Origin: Betaproteobacteria bacterium UBA5582
Lineage (GTDB): Bacteria > Pseudomonadota > Gammaproteobacteria > Burkholderiales > Rhodocyclaceae
Direction of reading: 5' to 3'
Length of the DNA stretch: 47,866 bases
NCBI GenBank assembly: GCA_002425245.1
Contig: DILW01000073.1
Coordinates: forward strand, 1-47,866
Both the position numbers and the translations under genes were made by a program. The notes under the pieces were generated by a model that saw nothing but the letters and a program-made list of their open reading frames with translations, made no database searches and was not told where the DNA came from. Shown in pieces: positions 15,551 to 23,830 of this stretch. How positions within the stretch are numbered: position 1 is the stretch's first letter; the number at the start of each line of letters is the position of its first letter.

Positions 15551-16156
15551 TCAGACGCCGCGGCAGAGGGTGTATTGCTGTTTGCCGTCGTCGGCGTATT
15601 TCTCGCTTGCCTTGTCGAAAGTCGGCGTGTTCGGGGTGCTTTGGTTAAAGGCGAGGATGCTGCCCTTGTTGGGCAGGCCGTCGTCGAGTTGGGCGTCCAC
15701 GGCGGTGGCGATCTTGGCCGGCAGGTTCGTGGTGCAGATCACTGTTCCTTCGATCAGCTTGTCCGGCGAGCCGACCCCGTCCTGGATATTGGTTACGCCG
15801 CCGACCGCGTTGACCGGTTGCTTGCCGGTGACAGGATCACCGGAGATCAGGCCGGCGTAGCGCAGGTGTTGCCATGCCTTGATGCCCTCGTCGCTGCCTA
15901 TGGCGCCATCGCCGTTGCCATAGGTGTTCTCGTCCCAGCGTCCTTTTGCCTGCAAGTCATCGCCCGGCAACGCCTTGTAGCGGTCCCGGTAACCGAGGAT
16001 GGCGACCGCGACGCTGTCGAGCTCTTTTTCCACTGCCCGGATCTTGCCCTGGGTGAGCATTTCCTGTCCCTTGAGTATGCCGCCGAGCAGGATGCCGACG
16101 ATGACCAGGACGATGGCGATTTCGATCAGGGTGAAACCTTGTTGCCGCTGTTGCAT
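15551..16156 (-). CDS. Type IV prepilin-like protein (last gene of pilus operon)
   Basis: A 201-residue prepilin: a short leader, MQQRQQG, then the cleavage motif GFTLIEIAIVLVIVGILLGG with the conserved Glu at +5, and a hydrophobic helix. The globular part has YRDRYKALPGDDLQAKGRW and NGDGAIGSDEG, as in type IV pilins and pseudopilins that precede a disulfide-closed C-terminus (ICTT...LCRGV contains the two Cys). It is probably the major subunit or a core pilin of the MSHA-like fibre encoded upstream. Start at 16156 with a GGAG ribosome binding site. Confidence 0.88.
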   Translation of the reverse strand: MQQRQQGFTLIEIAIVLVIVGILLGGILKGQEMLTQGKIRAVEKELDSVAVAILGYRDRYKALPGDDLQAKGRWDENTYGNGDGAIGSDEGIKAWQHLRYAGLISGDPVTGKQPVNAVGGVTNIQDGVGSPDKLIEGTVICTTNLPAKIATAVDAQLDDGLPNKGSILAFNQSTPNTPTFDKASEKYADDGKQQYTLCRGV

Positions 16157-16186
16157 GATGCGCTCCTTCTGGGTGGGTTGGAAAAC

Positions 16187-16867
16187 TCATGGCAAGCGCC
16201 CGGCGGCGAGCATCCGGGTGTTGAGGACGGTGGGGACGATCCAGGCGGTCAGGTCGTCGTACTGGGAATCCGGCGGTCGGTTGACGAAAGGGGTTTTGCC
16301 GTCGGCGTTCTCGGCTTCATCGGCGAGTCCGGCAGGGCTGCGCTGGCCGTTGCTTCTGTAGCCACCCAGACCGTTGCGGCCGTGGCTGACGATCACTGCC
16401 GGTAGCTTGCTGGCAACCGTATGCGTGGTGTAGCTGCCGGGGATAATGTCGAGGCTGCCCAGGTCGCTCAGGGTGAAGCCGGCTTGGGCGCCGCCGCCAG
16501 GTTCGGCGGTAAATTTGTTGCTTACCTTGTAGCTCAGGCGTTGTCCCCACGGATCGGTTTCCGGCAGGGCCAGCGTCCGCCAGGGCAGGACGCCGCTGTC
16601 GCCCTTGCTGCAGTCCTCGATGCCGGCTATTTCCTGTTTGCTGTCCAGGGTCGGATCGGCCGGGCAGGGCAGGCGCCCCTGGCCGATTGCGAACCCGTAC
16701 AGGGCTTCCAGGCTCAGGTCGAGCTGGGCGCGGGCGCGCTGCTCGGCGAGCAGGCGGCGTTGCCCGGTGCTCTGCCCGAGCAGGCTGCCGGCCAGGAGTC
16801 CGAACACGATCAGGACGATGCTGAGTTCGATCAGCGAGAAGCCGCGTTCAGTAAACGACCTGGTCAT
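16187..16867 (-). CDS. Type IV prepilin-like protein with LPCPA/LPW module
   Basis: A 226-residue prepilin: leader MTRSFTERG, cleavage motif GFSLIELSIVLIVFG with Glu at +5. The globular domain has GRLPCPADP near residue 68 and GVLPWRTLALPETDPWGQRLSYKV, a module also present in the 533-residue neighbour. The C-terminal half contains LPAVIVSHGRNGLGG and a late DDLTAWIV. I start at 16867 (AGGAG ribosome binding site, 8 nt spacing), so it overlaps the upstream gene by 20 bp. It is likely a minor pilin or pseudopilin, processed by a prepilin peptidase encoded elsewhere. Confidence 0.85.
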   Translation of the reverse strand: MTRSFTERGFSLIELSIVLIVFGLLAGSLLGQSTGQRRLLAEQRARAQLDLSLEALYGFAIGQGRLPCPADPTLDSKQEIAGIEDCSKGDSGVLPWRTLALPETDPWGQRLSYKVSNKFTAEPGGGAQAGFTLSDLGSLDIIPGSYTTHTVASKLPAVIVSHGRNGLGGYRSNGQRSPAGLADEAENADGKTPFVNRPPDSQYDDLTAWIVPTVLNTRMLAAGRLP

Positions 16868-18449
16868 TGTGGTCGCTCCTGCCGCGGGCGGGTTCAAATG
16901 TGCCGGTGGCGGCTTCGGCGTTGCCGTTGCGCGCCGGATCGGCATTCACGCCTTCGAGGTAGTCGGCGATCTGGCTGCTCGGCCTTTGCTGTTTGCCGAT
17001 CCGGGGGCCGGCGGCGATGACCGCCACTTCCCCGGCATCGCCCGCGGCGAGCTGGAAGAAGATGCCATCGGACCAGTTGCCCTCCTGCCACCAACTGTCG
17101 GTCTGGGCGAGGAAGTCGCAGGCAGCGGCGGCCCAGACCATGGGCAGCGCCTTGCCGGTGGTCATCAGCCGGCTTTGCGGCATCGCGGCGAGGGCCGTCT
17201 GCAACTGCCGACGGTCGGGTTTGCCGGCCAGCGTTCTGCGCAGGGAGGCGGCTTCCTCGGCGACCGCCTGGGCGTGGCCGGCAATGGTCGTGGTGAGCTG
17301 GTCGAGGCTGGCGGCGTTGGCGGGCAGAGAGACGAGCGCCGCCTGCAGGGCTTCGCGGCTGAGGTTGCTGTCATCGGTTAGCGGGGCAGCCTGCAGTCGC
17401 AGTGGGTCGAAACCGTGAGCGGCCAGCGCCTCGGCCAACGGCGCCAAGGCGGCTTGTGCCGCTGCCCTCTGGCCGTTGCCGGCGAGCGCGCGGGCCAGTT
17501 CCGGGCGGGCGGCGTCGACCGCTTTCCCGACAATGTCGGCGGCCTGGATCAGCACCGTCGCCAGATTGCCGGCCCAGGCCTGGGTATCGGTCAGGGCCCG
17601 CCTTTCGTCGGCGGCAGCCAGGCCAATGGCGGTGAGCAGGGCGCCGGCATTGTCGGGGTGGTAGCGCGGAATGCGGCCGAAGCGGCTGCCGGGATGCGCT
17701 TCCCCGCTGGTATTGGCAAGCGGCGCCGGCCACGGTTGGCGCCCGCTGTGCTTTCTGTGCGCGGCAAGGCAATGGCGCACGCGGCGGGCGACGCCGAGTT
17801 CCACCGCCGCCATCAAATGGTGGCGCGTGATGCTCAGCAGGCGGTCGTTGCCCTGCCCGGGACGGCTGCTGAAGTCAGCCGGATGCGCCGTGGACAGATT
17901 CCCTTCAAGATAGTCGGCGGGATCGTTCGAGGGGCGTCGCTGGCCGGGCAACTGGGGGCCGGGCAGGAGAATCAGGGCGGCGACCTCCGGCTCGCCGTTG
18001 AGCGACAGTCCGGTCGGGGTATCGCTGTTGATCGGGCTGGCACTGCGGTGGTCGCGCAGGCCCGGGGCCATCACGTACCACAGGGTGTTCAGGTTGTCGT
18101 CGAGCGGCTGCGGCAGATCCAGAGTGCTCCAGGGGAGGCGGCCGATCAGGCTGGGGCAGCGGTTGCCGGCCATCAGCTCGGCGCGGCCGTCACCCGGGCG
18201 CGGGGCGGCGGGATCGTATTGCTTCAGCAGCGCCGGACAGGGCAGGCTGCCCGGCCGGCTGGCATCGTTGACCGCGCGGGCGATCAGCGCCTCGCGCGCC
18301 TGGGCGAGTGCCCGTTGTTGTGCCTGTGCCGCCTTCAGCCTGGCCAGGCGTGAATCCCCGGTCGTTCCGTTGAGCGCGGCGCCAACTCCGAGCAGGCCGA
18401 ACAACAGCGCCTGGAGGACGAATCCAGCCTGTGCTTGCCGGCAGTTCAT
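16848..18449 (-). CDS. Large pilin-like protein with duplicated pilin module, unusual
   Basis: A 533-residue protein that starts like a pilin (MNCRQAQAGFVLQALLFGLLGVGAAL) but lacks the +5 Glu, as GspK-type tip pseudopilins do. Residues about 65-225 hold a full module: GSLPCPALL, IGRLPWSTLDLPQ, LNTLWYVMAPG, VAALILLPGPQ, DPADYLEGN, NDRLLSITR. The middle (about 225-400) is Ala-rich and helical, with no family I recognise. A second, partial module ends the protein: FFQLAAGDAGEVAVIAAGP, QIADYLEGVNAD, DHNDQVVY. Its size, position and missing Glu suggest a tip or initiator subunit with an inserted domain. It overlaps neighbours at both ends. Function is inference. Confidence 0.7.
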   Translation of the reverse strand: MNCRQAQAGFVLQALLFGLLGVGAALNGTTGDSRLARLKAAQAQQRALAQAREALIARAVNDASRPGSLPCPALLKQYDPAAPRPGDGRAELMAGNRCPSLIGRLPWSTLDLPQPLDDNLNTLWYVMAPGLRDHRSASPINSDTPTGLSLNGEPEVAALILLPGPQLPGQRRPSNDPADYLEGNLSTAHPADFSSRPGQGNDRLLSITRHHLMAAVELGVARRVRHCLAAHRKHSGRQPWPAPLANTSGEAHPGSRFGRIPRYHPDNAGALLTAIGLAAADERRALTDTQAWAGNLATVLIQAADIVGKAVDAARPELARALAGNGQRAAAQAALAPLAEALAAHGFDPLRLQAAPLTDDSNLSREALQAALVSLPANAASLDQLTTTIAGHAQAVAEEAASLRRTLAGKPDRRQLQTALAAMPQSRLMTTGKALPMVWAAAACDFLAQTDSWWQEGNWSDGIFFQLAAGDAGEVAVIAAGPRIGKQQRPSSQIADYLEGVNADPARNGNAEAATGTFEPARGRSDHNDQVVY

Positions 18450-18769
18450 CGGCGCAGCTCCGGAGCGACGATCTGCAGGCTGCCCGGGGGCAGCAAAGGG
18501 CTCAGGCGAGTGTCGCCGACGCCGTGCTCCAGTTGCCGGTCAGTCTGTGCCTGGCCGTCAATCCATTGGATGCGGCGCCCGTCCGGGGTTTGGAGAAAGC
18601 CGTCGTTGCGTTCGTCGGCGACGGGTTCGGCTTCGAGCGTGCCGCTGCGGTCAAGCTGACGACGTTGTTCGGGGGTGAAAAAAAGCCTGCCCGGCGCCTC
18701 CGCCGGGCAGGAAAAGCTGGTCAGCAAACTGACCAGCGGGGGCAGAAAAATCTTGATCCAGGACTTCAT
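18446..18769 (-). CDS. Small exported protein, MshK/PilP-like position
   Basis: A 107-residue protein with an N-terminal signal segment (MKSWIKIFLPPLVSLLTSFS) and a short soluble part: RLFFTPEQRRQLDRSGT, then FLQTPDGRRIQWIDG. The Cys after the hydrophobic stretch does not sit in a canonical lipobox. Position and architecture resemble MshK (periplasmic partner of the secretin). A FFTPEER-like opening is common in such small proteins. Four-base overlaps with both neighbours (ATGA) support the start at 18769. Confidence 0.6.
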   Translation of the reverse strand: MKSWIKIFLPPLVSLLTSFSCPAEAPGRLFFTPEQRRQLDRSGTLEAEPVADERNDGFLQTPDGRRIQWIDGQAQTDRQLEHGVGDTRLSPLLPPGSLQIVAPELRR

Positions 18770-19239
18770 CGGATCAGCGCCAGGGCCGCCAGGCGGCAGC
18801 TGAGATGGATCGCCTGGCCATCGCGGTCGCGCTCCATGCTGCAGGCCCGGATCTGGTGCTGGACGGGCGAGCGCGACTGCCATGCGGCGAGGCGTTCGAG
18901 GGCCGCTACTTCGTGCAGCACGACGCTGTCCAGATTGATCGGGTATTCACGCCAGTGTTCGTCGCCTTGCTGATGGCCACCGAGGGTTTCGTCGGCGGCG
19001 AGGGGGCGGATTCCTTCCAGCAGCAACATCGCCCGATCCAGCGCTGCCGCCTGGGATCGATGTTCGGCAAGATGTTGCTCGCTGAGCTGGCGTTCGTGCT
19101 GCAGTCCGGCGAGCTGACCGGCCTGGTCGGCGGCGCGCTCGATGCTCCAGGCGACCAGTGTGGTCGAGCCCAGCCAGGAGAGGAGGCAGCAAGCCAGGGC
19201 CGGGCGCGTCGCGACGGGGACGGATATGCGCAGCTTCAT
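18766..19239 (-). CDS. Bitopic membrane protein, MshJ/PilO-like
   Basis: A 157-residue protein with a single N-terminal membrane segment (about 12-32), an Ala/Glu/Gln-rich coiled-coil stretch (about 33-75) and a small periplasmic domain. This is the layout of PilO/MshJ/GspM proteins, which link the platform to the secretin. Sequence similarity is too weak for a firm name. It sits between the MshI/GspL-like gene and the small exported protein, overlapping each by 4 bp, matching the mshI-J-K order of MSHA systems. Confidence 0.6.
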   Translation of the reverse strand: MKLRISVPVATRPALACCLLSWLGSTTLVAWSIERAADQAGQLAGLQHERQLSEQHLAEHRSQAAALDRAMLLLEGIRPLAADETLGGHQQGDEHWREYPINLDSVVLHEVAALERLAAWQSRSPVQHQIRACSMERDRDGQAIHLSCRLAALALIR

Positions 19240-20564
19240 GGTGAGGGCGCTCCGATCTCCACTACAAAGCGGAATTCGCCGGGGGCGCCCGGCTGGGGTG
19301 CATCCAGGATGCGCAATGACCGATCGCTGGTCTGTATGAACTGGTGCAGGCGCTGGCCAGCCTGGACGGCGTCCGTACTTGCCATGCTGCCGCTGACGAC
19401 GAGCAGACCGGTGCCCCGGGGCAGTCCTTGGCTTGTCGGCACGGCCCAGTCCAGGCGTTGCAAGCGGATATCCGGCGCCCGATCGAGCATCTGCCCGAGC
19501 GCGCTCAGGCTGTCGGCAAACGCCGGCTTCTGGCGTTGCAGGCCGGCGTGCTCTTCGGCAAATTCCAGCAACTGGCCGGCTGTCATGCCGCTGCCGGCAA
19601 TCCTGGCCAGCCCGCTGGCGAGTGCCTGGCGGTTTTGTTGCAGCGCGGCTTGTTCGCGCTCGGACGCTGCCTGCAGTTCCTGCCAGTTCAACTGGCGTTC
19701 GAGCGCCCAGGGAAGTCCGATCAGCCAGGCCAGCAGCGCCAGTTGCCAGCAGCGGCGGCGGCTTTGTCGTTGCCTTGCGGGGGCGCGGATGCTGGCCGGG
19801 GCGAATTGTTCTCCTGGCCAGCAGCGGTCAGGCAGGCCGAGGATCAGGGTGGCGGCGTCGTCGCCGCCGGGCAGGCGGTAGTGGTTCGGGGCCAGCGCCT
19901 GCGGCCAGTCGGCGGGCCCGACGATGCAGCATGTGGCGCCTTCGTTGCCATCGGCCGAAGGCGCGGCGAGCAGGTGCCCGATTTCGTCGAGGGCAGCGGC
20001 ATCGTCGTCGGCAAACCAGCGCACCGAGCGCGGTAGTCCATGTTCGAGCTCGGTCAGGCGGCAGCGCTGGCGGTGCTTGGTCAGGACCCGCAGTTGCGCC
20101 GGCAACTTGCGCCCGCCCGGATACAGTGCGGGTAGTAATTGTGCCAGGCTGTGAATGCCGGTCAGCGCGCTGTCGTTTTGCTGCAGGCGGGCGATCCAGT
20201 CGACCAGCGAAGCGCTGTTGTCCAGCGCCATCAGGCTGAGCGTCGTCTCGTTTGCCGCTCGCCGCCGGGTGGTGTGCGCGCAGCGCCAGGGCGAGTCGGG
20301 AAAAGCGCGGCGACTTCTGGCTTCGGCCAGACGGCGCGTTTCGCTGCGTTTCAGTGCCGGAAGCGTTTCGCTCAGGTAGCGCTCCTCGTCGCGGTTGACC
20401 AGGAGGCGCAAGGCGCATTTGCGAGTGCCCTCCAGGAAGCGGCTGAAAGCTTCGCGACCCGCTGTCGTTTCCGGAAAATCGGCGATCCGTTCGGCCTGTC
20501 CCCGGCGCCGGCGCCAGACGGACATGCCGTCCTGGTCGAGATAGAAGCGCAGGTCCCGGGTCAT
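19236..20564 (-). CDS. GspL/MshI-like hybrid: cytoplasmic domain plus PilN-like periplasmic domain
   Basis: A 442-residue protein. Residues 1-270 form a soluble, Arg-rich cytoplasmic region at the place of the actin-like PilM/GspL domain, though I see no intact ATP-binding signature. A membrane helix follows at about 283-300 (CWQLALLAWLIGLPWALE), then a coiled coil and a PilN-like ferredoxin-fold end (LDRAPDIRLQRLDWAV, GTGLLVVSGSM). This layout combines the PilM and PilN jobs in one chain, as GspL and MshI do, coupling the ATPase to the periplasmic subcomplex. It lies 16 bp after the GspF-type gene. The assignment is from topology and operon position. Confidence 0.65.
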   Translation of the reverse strand: MTRDLRFYLDQDGMSVWRRRRGQAERIADFPETTAGREAFSRFLEGTRKCALRLLVNRDEERYLSETLPALKRSETRRLAEARSRRAFPDSPWRCAHTTRRRAANETTLSLMALDNSASLVDWIARLQQNDSALTGIHSLAQLLPALYPGGRKLPAQLRVLTKHRQRCRLTELEHGLPRSVRWFADDDAAALDEIGHLLAAPSADGNEGATCCIVGPADWPQALAPNHYRLPGGDDAATLILGLPDRCWPGEQFAPASIRAPARQRQSRRRCWQLALLAWLIGLPWALERQLNWQELQAASEREQAALQQNRQALASGLARIAGSGMTAGQLLEFAEEHAGLQRQKPAFADSLSALGQMLDRAPDIRLQRLDWAVPTSQGLPRGTGLLVVSGSMASTDAVQAGQRLHQFIQTSDRSLRILDAPQPGAPGEFRFVVEIGAPSP

Positions 20565-20580
20565 CGCATACCCGCATCGA

Positions 20581-21741
20581 TCAGGCCGTAGAGCGGCGTA
20601 TGGTGGCCAGCATGATCCAGCCGAGCAGGGCGCCGATCAGCAGGGTCAGCGTCGGGGCAAGCAGAGCCTGGGCGACGGCGATGTGGTCGGCGGCCTCGCT
20701 GGCGCAGCGCCGGCCGATGTTGAGCAAGGCCTGCTCGAGCGTGCCGCTACGTTCACCGGCGTGGAGGATGCGGATCAGCAGGGGCGGGAAGAGGTCGTGG
20801 CGGGCGAAGGCCTCGGCCAGGCCACTGCCCTGTTCGACGTCGCGGGCGATGTGGCCGACGACGTCGGCGGCGGCACGGTTGCCCATGGTTGCTGGCAGGC
20901 TGCCGAGAGCGGTCAGCAGCGGGATGCCACTGCCGTAGAGCAGGGCGAGCAGTTCAGCCAGGTGGGCAATGAGCAGCCGGCGGCGGATGCCACCGATCAG
21001 GGGTAGGCGCAGGCCGAGCCGGGACAGTTCGAGGGCGCCGCCCGGACGGCGGGCGATGAGCGGCAGAGTGAGGGCCAGCAGTAGCGGCGGCGCGGCGAGC
21101 CAGGGCCAGTGCGCGGCCAGCAGGTCGGCGCTGGCGAATAGCAGGATGCTGGCCAGCGGCAGGGATTGCTGGGTTTCGGCCAGGAAGTCGCGGATTTGCG
21201 GCACCAGGTAGAGCATCAGGAAGAGGCTGGCAGCGAGTACCATGCTGCCGGCCAGCAGCGGCTGGAGGAGGAGCTTTTTCGTGGTTCGGGCCAGGGCTTC
21301 CCGCTGGTTCAGGTTGTCGCTCAGACGGCGCAGGCTGTCCGGCAGGCGACCGCTGAACTCGCCAGCCTGCACCACACCGGTCAGGGCCGGGTCGAGTCTT
21401 TCCTCGGCCAGTGCCTGCGACAGCGCCTGGCCGCCGACCAGCTTTCTTTCCAGCCGTCGGCACAGGGCCGGCAGGCGGGCGCCTTCGCCGCTGTCGGCCA
21501 ATGCCTGCAGCGCTTCGACGAGAGGGATGCCGGCATTGAGCAGTTGCTCGACCTGAGTGCAGAAATCGGCCAACTCACTGCGGGTCGGCGGTGGTGTGCG
21601 CCCCGGTCGTTGTTCGCGGGCGCTGACGAGTTCCAGGCCGTCGGCCAGAAGCCTGTCTTCCAGCGCCTGCAGCGAGTCCGCTTCGAGCTCCCCGGAAACC
21701 CGCCGCATGCCCGCATCGATTGCCTGGTAGCGATAGTGCAT
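20581..21741 (-). CDS. GspF/PilC/MshG-type inner-membrane platform protein
   Basis: A 386-residue T2SF-family protein with two copies of the T2SF domain. The first contains DFCTQVEQLLNAGIPLVEALQALA and LDPALTGVVQAGEFSGRLPDSLRRLSDNL. The second contains HLAELLALLYGSGIPLLTALGSLP and LLIRILHAGERSGTLEQALLNIG. Three membrane segments follow the usual pattern. It anchors the assembly ATPase and helps extract pilins from the membrane. I prefer ATG 21741; an in-frame GTG at 21753 is an alternative, and either overlaps the ATPase gene end or sits at it. Confidence 0.93.
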   Translation of the reverse strand: MHYRYQAIDAGMRRVSGELEADSLQALEDRLLADGLELVSAREQRPGRTPPPTRSELADFCTQVEQLLNAGIPLVEALQALADSGEGARLPALCRRLERKLVGGQALSQALAEERLDPALTGVVQAGEFSGRLPDSLRRLSDNLNQREALARTTKKLLLQPLLAGSMVLAASLFLMLYLVPQIRDFLAETQQSLPLASILLFASADLLAAHWPWLAAPPLLLALTLPLIARRPGGALELSRLGLRLPLIGGIRRRLLIAHLAELLALLYGSGIPLLTALGSLPATMGNRAAADVVGHIARDVEQGSGLAEAFARHDLFPPLLIRILHAGERSGTLEQALLNIGRRCASEAADHIAVAQALLAPTLTLLIGALLGWIMLATIRRSTA

Positions 21742-21743
21742 GC

Positions 21744-23399
21744 TTACAACCACTCGCTCAGGTCGACGGCGCGTGCGACTTCCTCCAGCGTCGTCTCGCC
21801 TCTATCTACCGCCGCCAGGGCATTCTCGGCCAGGCTTTTATAGCCCTGTGCCCGGGCCTGGGCATGCAGGGCTGGCGGGTCGGCGTCGGCGGCTAGCATC
21901 AGGTCCAGGGTCCTGTCGATGCGCAGGATTTCCATCACGACCAGGCGCCCACGGTAGCCGCGTTGCCGACAGGCCGGGCAGCCGGTCGCCTTGGGCAGCG
22001 TCGGGCGGTCGATCAGGGCTCGTTCGGCGCTGCTCGTCGGGCGTTCGCTGCGACAGTCCGGGCACAGGCGGCGGAGCAGGCGTTGGGCGACGATGCCGGT
22101 CAGGTTGCCGTGCAGCATGCGCGGGCTGATACCGAATTCGGCCAGCCTGGACAGCGCGGCGATGGCGCTGCCGGCGTGCAAAGTGGCAAATACCTGATGG
22201 CCGGTGAGCGCCGAGCGCAGGGTCATGGCCGCAGTGTCGGCGTCGCGGATCTCGCCGATCAGCATGATGTCCGGATCCTGGCGCAGCATCGAGCGCACCC
22301 CCTCGGCGAAATCCATCTTGATGTTGTCGGAGAGCGAGGATTGGCGCAGCAGTGGTAGCGGATACTCGACCGGGTCTTCCAGGGTCATGATGTTCACGCT
22401 GTCGTCGCGAACGCGGTTGAGCAGCGAGTACAGGGTGGTCGTCTTGCCGCTGCCGGTGGGGCCGGTGACCAGCAGTAGTCCGTCGGGGCGCGACAGCATG
22501 CGCGCCAGCAGCGCCTGGTGGGGCGGATCGATGCCCAGCGATTCCAGAGGTACGATGCCTTTCTGGCGGTCAAGGATGCGCAGGACGATGCATTCGCCGT
22601 GGATCGTTGGCTGGCTGGCGACGCGGAAATCGATGTTGCGTCCGGCGATGGTGAGACCGAGGTGGCCGTCCTGGGGAAGGCGGTTTTCGGCGATGTTCAT
22701 GCTGGCGATCACCTTGATGCGGCTGGCCAGCGCGGCCCAGGTCGAGCGGTGCAGGATGCGGATGGTTTCGAGTTGGCCGTCGATCCGGTAGCGGATACGC
22801 AGGCTGGCAACCTCGGGCTCGAAGTGGATGTCCGAGGCATGTCGTCTGACCGCATCGGCGAGCAGGGCGTCGACCAGGCGGACTGCCGGTGAGTCGCCGG
22901 ACTGGGGGCTAAGGCTGCCCTTGCCTTCGAAGCGCTCAAGGATGTCGTCGATGGCCAGGGGGTTGCCGTAGTGCTGGTCGAGCGCAGCCTCGATTTCGCC
23001 AGGGGCGGCGAGCAGGATTTCGTTGCCCATGCCGCTCGGGGTGTGCGTGCGAACGCTGGCCTGCGCCTGCGGATCTTGCGGCGAGGCCATCGCCAGTCGC
23101 CAGCGGCGTTGTTCGGTGTCGAGCGTGATCGGCAGGATGCGGTGGCGGCGGGCCGTGTCGGCCGGGAGCAGGCGGATGGCGTCGGCGCTGATGGTGTGGC
23201 GGTGTGGATCGAAGCGTTCGTAACCAAGTTGGCGCGACAACTCGTCGCACACCTTGGGTTCGTCGGCGAAACCCAGTGTGTGTATCAGCGCCCCCAACGG
23301 CTGGCGATTCTTCTGCTGCTCGACCAGGGCGATGCGCAACTGATCTTCATTGATCAGGCCGGCGGCGAGTAGCCGTTGTCCGAGCTGAATGCGGTTCAT
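21744..23399 (-). CDS. GspE/PilB/MshE-type assembly ATPase
   Basis: A 551-residue hexameric ATPase that powers pilus or pseudopilus assembly. N-terminal MshEN-type domain (about 1-150: LGQRLLAAGLINEDQLRIALVEQQ). Catalytic domain with Walker A GPTGSGKTTTLYSLLNR, Asp box (EDPVEYPL), Walker B (LRQDPDIMLIGEIRDADTA) and His box (LTGHQVFATLHAG). A four-Cys zinc site (CPDC ... CPAC) marks it as an extension-type GspE/PilB and not a PilT retraction ATPase. No PilT is encoded here. Its start overlaps the TPR gene by 4 bp. Confidence 0.95.
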   Translation of the reverse strand: MNRIQLGQRLLAAGLINEDQLRIALVEQQKNRQPLGALIHTLGFADEPKVCDELSRQLGYERFDPHRHTISADAIRLLPADTARRHRILPITLDTEQRRWRLAMASPQDPQAQASVRTHTPSGMGNEILLAAPGEIEAALDQHYGNPLAIDDILERFEGKGSLSPQSGDSPAVRLVDALLADAVRRHASDIHFEPEVASLRIRYRIDGQLETIRILHRSTWAALASRIKVIASMNIAENRLPQDGHLGLTIAGRNIDFRVASQPTIHGECIVLRILDRQKGIVPLESLGIDPPHQALLARMLSRPDGLLLVTGPTGSGKTTTLYSLLNRVRDDSVNIMTLEDPVEYPLPLLRQSSLSDNIKMDFAEGVRSMLRQDPDIMLIGEIRDADTAAMTLRSALTGHQVFATLHAGSAIAALSRLAEFGISPRMLHGNLTGIVAQRLLRRLCPDCRSERPTSSAERALIDRPTLPKATGCPACRQRGYRGRLVVMEILRIDRTLDLMLAADADPPALHAQARAQGYKSLAENALAAVDRGETTLEEVARAVDLSEWL

Positions 23400-23830
23400 G
23401 GTCGGGTTGCCTGGAGTTGCGCCAGCCGCTGGCGGGCCGCGTCGACGGGAAAGCGGTGCGGCTGGCTGCCAGCGAGATCCAGGGCATCGCGGTAATGCTG
23501 GCTGGCGGCGGCGGTCTGTTCCAGGTGGTCCAGGCAGACGGCCAGGTTGTAGAGGATATCCGCTTGTCCGGGGAGCAGCGCCTCGGCGCGGGCAAAGGCC
23601 TGACGGGCTTCGGGCCAGCGCCGTTCGCCCGCCAGCAGTACGCCGAGCCGGAAATGCACGGAAGCCTGCCCGGGATGGGCCGCGATCAACTCGCGCAACA
23701 CGTGCTCGTGCTCGCCGTTTTCGTGGGTACGGGCAAGGGCGGCGTCGATAAATGGAGCATGGGGTCCGCGCTCGACCGCGTTGCCGAGGGTGGCGACGAA
23801 ACAGAGGGTGAGCATGATGCGGCCGCGCAT
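23396..23830 (-). CDS. TPR-repeat protein, MshN-like
   Basis: A 144-residue protein with a hydrophobic, signal-like N-terminus (MRGRIMLTLCFVATLGNAV) and two to three TPR units (ASVHFRLGVLLAGERRWPEARQAFARAEALLPGQADILYNLAVCLDHLEQTAAASQHYRDALDLA). MSHA loci encode a larger TPR protein, MshN; this is a minimal version with only the TPR part. It is probably periplasmic or membrane-associated and scaffolds the machine. It starts directly after the secretin stop and overlaps the ATPase start. Confidence 0.8.
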   Translation of the reverse strand: MRGRIMLTLCFVATLGNAVERGPHAPFIDAALARTHENGEHEHVLRELIAAHPGQASVHFRLGVLLAGERRWPEARQAFARAEALLPGQADILYNLAVCLDHLEQTAAASQHYRDALDLAGSQPHRFPVDAARQRLAQLQATRP

